Assembly (NCBI GenBank): GCA_964425745.1
Contig: CAYRNW010000038.1
Coordinates: forward strand, 1 to 16,149
Source of the DNA: CALCNS01 sp964425745
Lineage (GTDB): Bacteria; Bacillota; JAAYKD01
Direction: 5' to 3'
DNA length: 16,149 bases
The translations under genes were made by a program, and so were the position numbers. How positions within the stretch are numbered: position 1 is the stretch's first letter; each line of letters starts with the position of its first letter. The notes under the pieces were generated by a model that worked only from the letters and a program-made list of their open reading frames with translations, did no database searches and was not told the DNA's origin. Of this stretch, positions 12,602 through 16,149 are shown piece after piece.

Positions 12602-15600
12602 TCATGGTTTATTCAAAATTTGTAGGTTAATATTCTGATAATCCCTATCCCCATTTAACAGTGTTGCCAAATTATAATCTAGTGTAGTTCCAGTAATACT
12701 GTAATACCCATTGGAAGCAAACTGAGTTTCATCTCTGAAATAATACTTAATTCTGAACTCACCACTCTCTAATGTTAAGTCAAAGCTCGTCTTTCTTTCT
12801 CCTGCCGGGATTATTTTAACTACACCATGCGTATACCCTTCGGAATTATGTGCGCCAGCTACTACTACACTTAAGTCAGTGTTTAATGTGAGCGAACTTT
12901 CTGGTAACTCAATGGTTCCTGATACCTTGAATACTTTGACAAAATTTAACATAAGGGGATCAACCTGAGTAACCGGGTCAATTATAGTAGCTCTATAACG
13001 TAACGTTGTTCCTCCTAAATCAGAATAATAGCACCCACTACTATAATTACTAAAATCACTTTGTGAATAACTTAGTCTGAATGGATTTGGTGAAACAACA
13101 ATCTCAAATGATGTTGAAGCTTCGCCTTGAGGTATAGTTAATACTTTTAATGACTCAATCAAGTTTGATAAATTATCATATGAAAGTTGTATCCATGCTC
13201 CTCCTTGAGGAGCGACTTCACCTTCAGGTAGTTTAACCGTTCCACTAATTTTATGACCTTTTAATAAGGAGAACGCCAAATTGCTAACCTCATTTTCAAC
13301 CAAAACCAACGATGCCTCACTGATATTGTATTTAGACCCACTTGTACTATAATATCCGCTTCTAACGTATATGAGACTATCTTGAATATAGTATGCTAAA
13401 CTGTATTCACCTTTTGGTACTAGAAAAGTATATTCTATATTGCTCTCGCCTTGAGGTATGGTTATACTTGTTCCAATTGACCCTTGAGAATCGCTTCCAA
13501 CAGCAGAGATGGAAACTTCTAAACCTCCTTCAGGAGCAACTTCTCCATCTGGAAGTGAAAGAGAACCCGCTACCTTTACACCGGCGATTAATGTTAAATT
13601 TAGATTCTCAATATCTCGATTTACCGAGAAATACATATTCCATGTATCTCCTAATACTGTATTACCGTGATCATAGAAGCCGTGACTAATAAAAGCTTCA
13701 TGTTCTTCAATGAGCCAATAACTAAATGCATAACTATCATTTGGCATATACATATGGTATTCTAAACTGGAAGCTCCTACAGGAACAGTTCTAGTAACTT
13801 TACTATATGGATGCCATGACATGGAATCTGCTCTTATTTCTAAAGAAAACTCCTTATCTGCAACAAACCCTTCTGGTAAATTTATCTTGCCACTAACCCT
13901 ATTCCCTTTCACCAATTCTAGATTTATTTCGGTTATGTCTCTGTCAATGGTTATTGGAGTATCAGCTAAACGATTAGTGACAGTTCCCGAAGTCGAAAAA
14001 TATCCTCGTTCCACGTAATTCTGATTGTCTGCTAAATTATATGAGACATAAAAATCCCCTTTTGGCAGTAGTATCTCATAACTAGATACTTTTAAATCTT
14101 TGGAAATGAGTGAATCTATATAATAGTAATCACCGCTCCATGAAAAACCTACGGTAACGGGAACATCAATCAGTGGTGTCATTTCACTCATTGGTAAACT
14201 AATTTCCCCTGTTACCTTAAAAAGCTCTCTGATTTGCACGTCTAGTTCCAGTCCGTTTTCATCAACAACAATCATCTCTGATTGATCCGTAGCATAATTC
14301 CTATACTGATCGAAGTAGGTCTCTTGCCTGTAGCTAGAGTAACTTGGGATTACAAACTTCATTTTATAGGTTCCGGTCTCTACAACAATCTTGTATATTG
14401 ATTCAGATTCACCTTCCGCAATAATAATTTCATCGAAATATTCACCAATACCTATGGCAAAGATTTCAAGTGACATTCCTCCCATAGGCGCTAACTCTCC
14501 ATTGGGAAGCGAGGCTTTCCCAGTTATTGTTGCACCAATTGAGAGCTCAATATCTTTAACTTGGATTTCGCTGGATGAGTAAACATCAAGTAGCCCATCG
14601 GCATCCCCTATTGTCTCAAAAGTGAGTGCTTCAGTGTCGGGGAGTATCCTTCTATTCAAAGTAACTTCAATTTCATTTGCTTTACCTGAATTCAATCCGC
14701 TAATTGTTAATACTCTGTCTTGTTCACTTATAACTACCCGACTTAAAATATCTTTTATTTGAACTACTTCGTCTTTATATAGCCCTTTCAGACTGTCATT
14801 CAAATCAAAAGTTAACCCCTCAGGTAAAACAAATGATAATGATCCGTTGTAGAATATTTCACCTGTGATGTATTTCAGAGTTAGAGTTTGAATACTTTGA
14901 CGAATCATATTTGTTGGTGTCACTGTTAGTATACCTGGTAATGTTTTCATCGTAAACGAAGTATTATGAATGAGCACATTCAGTGTTGTGAAAACATTGT
15001 CATATCTGATCGTTACTAGCTGCTCCCCAAACTTACTACTTATAAAACCAAAAATGTCTGTTGATAAAATCGGCAAATCGACCCAATCTGTATTGTTACA
15101 CGTACCTTTTATTGATAAACCAACAAAATCAAACGGCTCGTTTTGTGAATAAATACTCTTAGGATAATTTTCAATTCGAATGTTCTGCAGTGTTATTGTT
15201 GAAACGGAATTTGAATATGCTTGGAAACCTTCTTTTTGTAAAACAATTTCGTTCTCTTCCGATAAAACTTCTTCTAGCTGTAAGCTATTCCACCCCATTG
15301 AGCTAACTTGTCCGGTCGCTTTCCCATTAAATGTTATCGATGCATCTGGCACGCTTGTATAGAAAGAAAGTCTTCCTCCCAAGGTTAAAAGTAGGTTTGA
15401 CACTTCAATATTTGCCAGAAGTTTTATTTTTGGGCTAGATTTGGCGAGCGGTTTCCATTCGTTATCAAGAAAAAACGCTTTGATGAATTGCCCAAATTCA
15501 ATGGTATTATCCTTCATATCTAAATCTACTGAGGACGCTCCATTATTAGAACTCATTTTGGTTCGGAGAAATTTGCCTTGAGCATCATAAATAGCAACCA

Positions 15601-15808
15601 AGACGTTGCCATTTTTTTCAGCAGGAATACCAACTTTAACATTACTCGTACTCATTTGAGTAATTTCGCAATTACCCAAAATGTTTTCTTCAAGAATCTT
15701 CACACCTTCATCGTGCAAAACATCAGCGGCCAACGCTTGACCACAAAATAGGATTAGCAACATAAAAGCATACGTAATGATGGTTCCTCGTTTAATTCTT
15801 CCCAACAT
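12602..15808 (-). CDS. Large secreted protein with six tandem ~107-residue repeats
   Basis: The protein has 1068 residues. A signal peptide (1-27: MLGRIKRGTI, then a hydrophobic core ending in GQALA) indicates export. Next comes a region with VLVAIYDAQGKFL (70-82), which matches a small beta domain common in clostridial surface proteins. An Ig-like (Big_3-like) segment (about 210-282) and a unique section to ~423 follow. Six divergent repeats (about 424-1068) then each begin with a KVSGxxxLPxGExAPxGG-like strand and close with a GYYSTSGT-like turn. No SLH, LPxTG or transmembrane anchor is present, so it may be released or held by protein contacts. I start at 15808 because AAGGAG lies 7 nt upstream; the frame is open 18 codons further (15862) but without a ribosome site. 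Its A+T content is higher than that of its neighbours. Function is unknown; an adhesive or matrix role is a guess. Confidence 0.88.
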   Translation of the reverse strand: MLGRIKRGTIITYAFMLLILFCGQALAADVLHDEGVKILEENILGNCEITQMSTSNVKVGIPAEKNGNVLVAIYDAQGKFLRTKMSSNNGASSVDLDMKDNTIEFGQFIKAFFLDNEWKPLAKSSPKIKLLANIEVSNLLLTLGGRLSFYTSVPDASITFNGKATGQVSSMGWNSLQLEEVLSEENEIVLQKEGFQAYSNSVSTITLQNIRIENYPKSIYSQNEPFDFVGLSIKGTCNNTDWVDLPILSTDIFGFISSKFGEQLVTIRYDNVFTTLNVLIHNTSFTMKTLPGILTVTPTNMIRQSIQTLTLKYITGEIFYNGSLSFVLPEGLTFDLNDSLKGLYKDEVVQIKDILSRVVISEQDRVLTISGLNSGKANEIEVTLNRRILPDTEALTFETIGDADGLLDVYSSSEIQVKDIELSIGATITGKASLPNGELAPMGGMSLEIFAIGIGEYFDEIIIAEGESESIYKIVVETGTYKMKFVIPSYSSYRQETYFDQYRNYATDQSEMIVVDENGLELDVQIRELFKVTGEISLPMSEMTPLIDVPVTVGFSWSGDYYYIDSLISKDLKVSSYEILLPKGDFYVSYNLADNQNYVERGYFSTSGTVTNRLADTPITIDRDITEINLELVKGNRVSGKINLPEGFVADKEFSLEIRADSMSWHPYSKVTRTVPVGASSLEYHMYMPNDSYAFSYWLIEEHEAFISHGFYDHGNTVLGDTWNMYFSVNRDIENLNLTLIAGVKVAGSLSLPDGEVAPEGGLEVSISAVGSDSQGSIGTSITIPQGESNIEYTFLVPKGEYSLAYYIQDSLIYVRSGYYSTSGSKYNISEASLVLVENEVSNLAFSLLKGHKISGTVKLPEGEVAPQGGAWIQLSYDNLSNLIESLKVLTIPQGEASTSFEIVVSPNPFRLSYSQSDFSNYSSGCYYSDLGGTTLRYRATIIDPVTQVDPLMLNFVKVFKVSGTIELPESSLTLNTDLSVVVAGAHNSEGYTHGVVKIIPAGERKTSFDLTLESGEFRIKYYFRDETQFASNGYYSITGTTLDYNLATLLNGDRDYQNINLQILNKP
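12605..14539 (-). repeat. Six-fold tandem protein repeat region
   Basis: Units start at about residues 424, 528, 634, 742, 850 and 958 of the 12602-15808 product, a period of 104-110 residues. The best-conserved units are 1, 4 and 5 (LPNGELAPMGG, LPDGEVAPEGG, LPEGEVAPQGG). Units 2, 3 and 6 have lost the APxGG turn. The repeats are old enough to have diverged extensively at DNA level. Confidence 0.85.
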
Positions 15809-15877
15809 AACACTACTCCTTATAAACCCCTTACAATATAACCGCGTAGCAATTCTTATCATACTATTACCTTCGAC

Positions 15878-15906
15878 AGAATATTTAATTCTCCTTTTTT
15901 GTGCAA
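15878..15906 (-). promoter_or_regulatory. Promoter for the large repeat protein
   Basis: On the minus strand TTGCAC (15906-15901) and TATTCT (15883-15878) are separated by 17 bp, giving a leader of about 60 nt before the start at 15808. Confidence 0.5.
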
Positions 15907-16149
15907 TTGATAAATATATAATCTGACAGCAAAAATATTCGTCTGTATTTCCCCCTCTTTCCTATTTCGCGCACAATTTCCCCTTTTTCTCCCCCCAACC
16001 CAAAAAACTCACACCTAAAACACGCCCTTCTGCACCGGAATGGCGTGTTTTTTTGCACCCCCGCACCAAACCCCAAGATGACAAAATCATCCCCATCGTT
16101 TACACTCACCTTGTCATCGGGCCCGGTGTCAAACACAAACTGAAAGGAA
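15907..16149. other. Non-coding right-hand region with hairpins
   Basis: About 240 bp in which I support no gene. It holds a pyrimidine-rich run on the + strand (15950-16007), a terminator-like hairpin (16017-16054), and an inverted repeat, GATGACAA (16077-16084) with TTGTCATC (16111-16118), across a 26-nt loop. A minus-strand frame is open from the right edge to 15885 but runs through the terminator hairpin. Confidence 0.45.
16017..16054 (+). terminator. Strong terminator hairpin without a visible upstream + gene
   Basis: The perfect 10-bp arms AAAACACGCC (16017-16026) and GGCGTGTTTT (16042-16051) enclose a 15-nt loop, with seven T at 16048-16054. The T-run favours + strand termination, yet no + gene lies between 12497 and here. 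On the minus strand it has only four T and could weakly end a gene beyond the right edge. Confidence 0.65.

Noticed and set aside
15885..16136. Minus-strand open frame of 83 codons or more, open to the right edge, as the 3' end of a gene
   Set aside because: It uses a GTG with no ribosome site, runs through a perfect terminator hairpin, and has arginine/cysteine-rich low-complexity content. A real partial gene ending before the hairpin cannot be excluded because no stop lies upstream in frame.

Overview
The window looks like chromosomal DNA from a Gram-positive, low-to-medium GC Firmicute, most likely an anaerobic member of the Clostridia. The evidence is consensus-type -35/-10 promoters, strong AGGAGG ribosome binding sites, U-tailed terminators, an S-layer-homology (SLH) surface protein, and an ECF sigma factor coupled to a membrane partner in the clostridial style. 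No rRNA, tRNA or CRISPR array was seen. No integrase or transposase gene was seen.

Layout, left to right. Two tandem terminators (5-78) close a transcription unit lying off the left edge. Minus-strand genes follow up to 3560: a DUF2200-family gene overlapping mtnN (MTA/SAH nucleosidase) by ATGA, then a RhuM-Fic/DOC gene, then a membrane-anchored protein of unknown function. The RhuM gene sits between two perfect 19-bp direct repeats. One is the 3' end of mtnN; the other is a relic of that same end just upstream of the membrane-protein gene. The simplest reading is that a roughly 1.29-kb RhuM cassette inserted at the mtnN stop codon and split a DUF2200-mtnN-membrane protein operon. This is the most interesting structure in the window.

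A divergent control region (3561-3713) carries a vegetative promoter for the DUF2200-mtnN operon and an ECF-like GCAAC-N16-CGT promoter. The latter lies upstream of an ECF sigma factor gene, which overlaps by ATGA a gene for a single-pass membrane protein that is probably its regulator.

From 5362 to about 12500 there is a mixed accessory stretch. It holds two paralogous cytoplasmic genes (5426-5920 and 11404-11898, DUF7000-like) with nearly identical 36-bp upstream elements. Between them lie an unrecognised AT-rich gene with its own promoter, a SnoaL/DUF4440-type gene, a DUF3788 gene, and a 913-residue secreted protein. That protein combines a CAP domain, a thioredoxin-like domain, Ig-like domains, a beta-trefoil lectin-like domain and three SLH domains. 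After the second paralogue comes a YfcE/MJ0936-type metallophosphoesterase.

The right end (12602-15808) encodes a 1068-residue secreted protein with six divergent ~107-residue repeats. An upstream region of about 340 bp includes a strong terminator-like hairpin that no visible gene explains.
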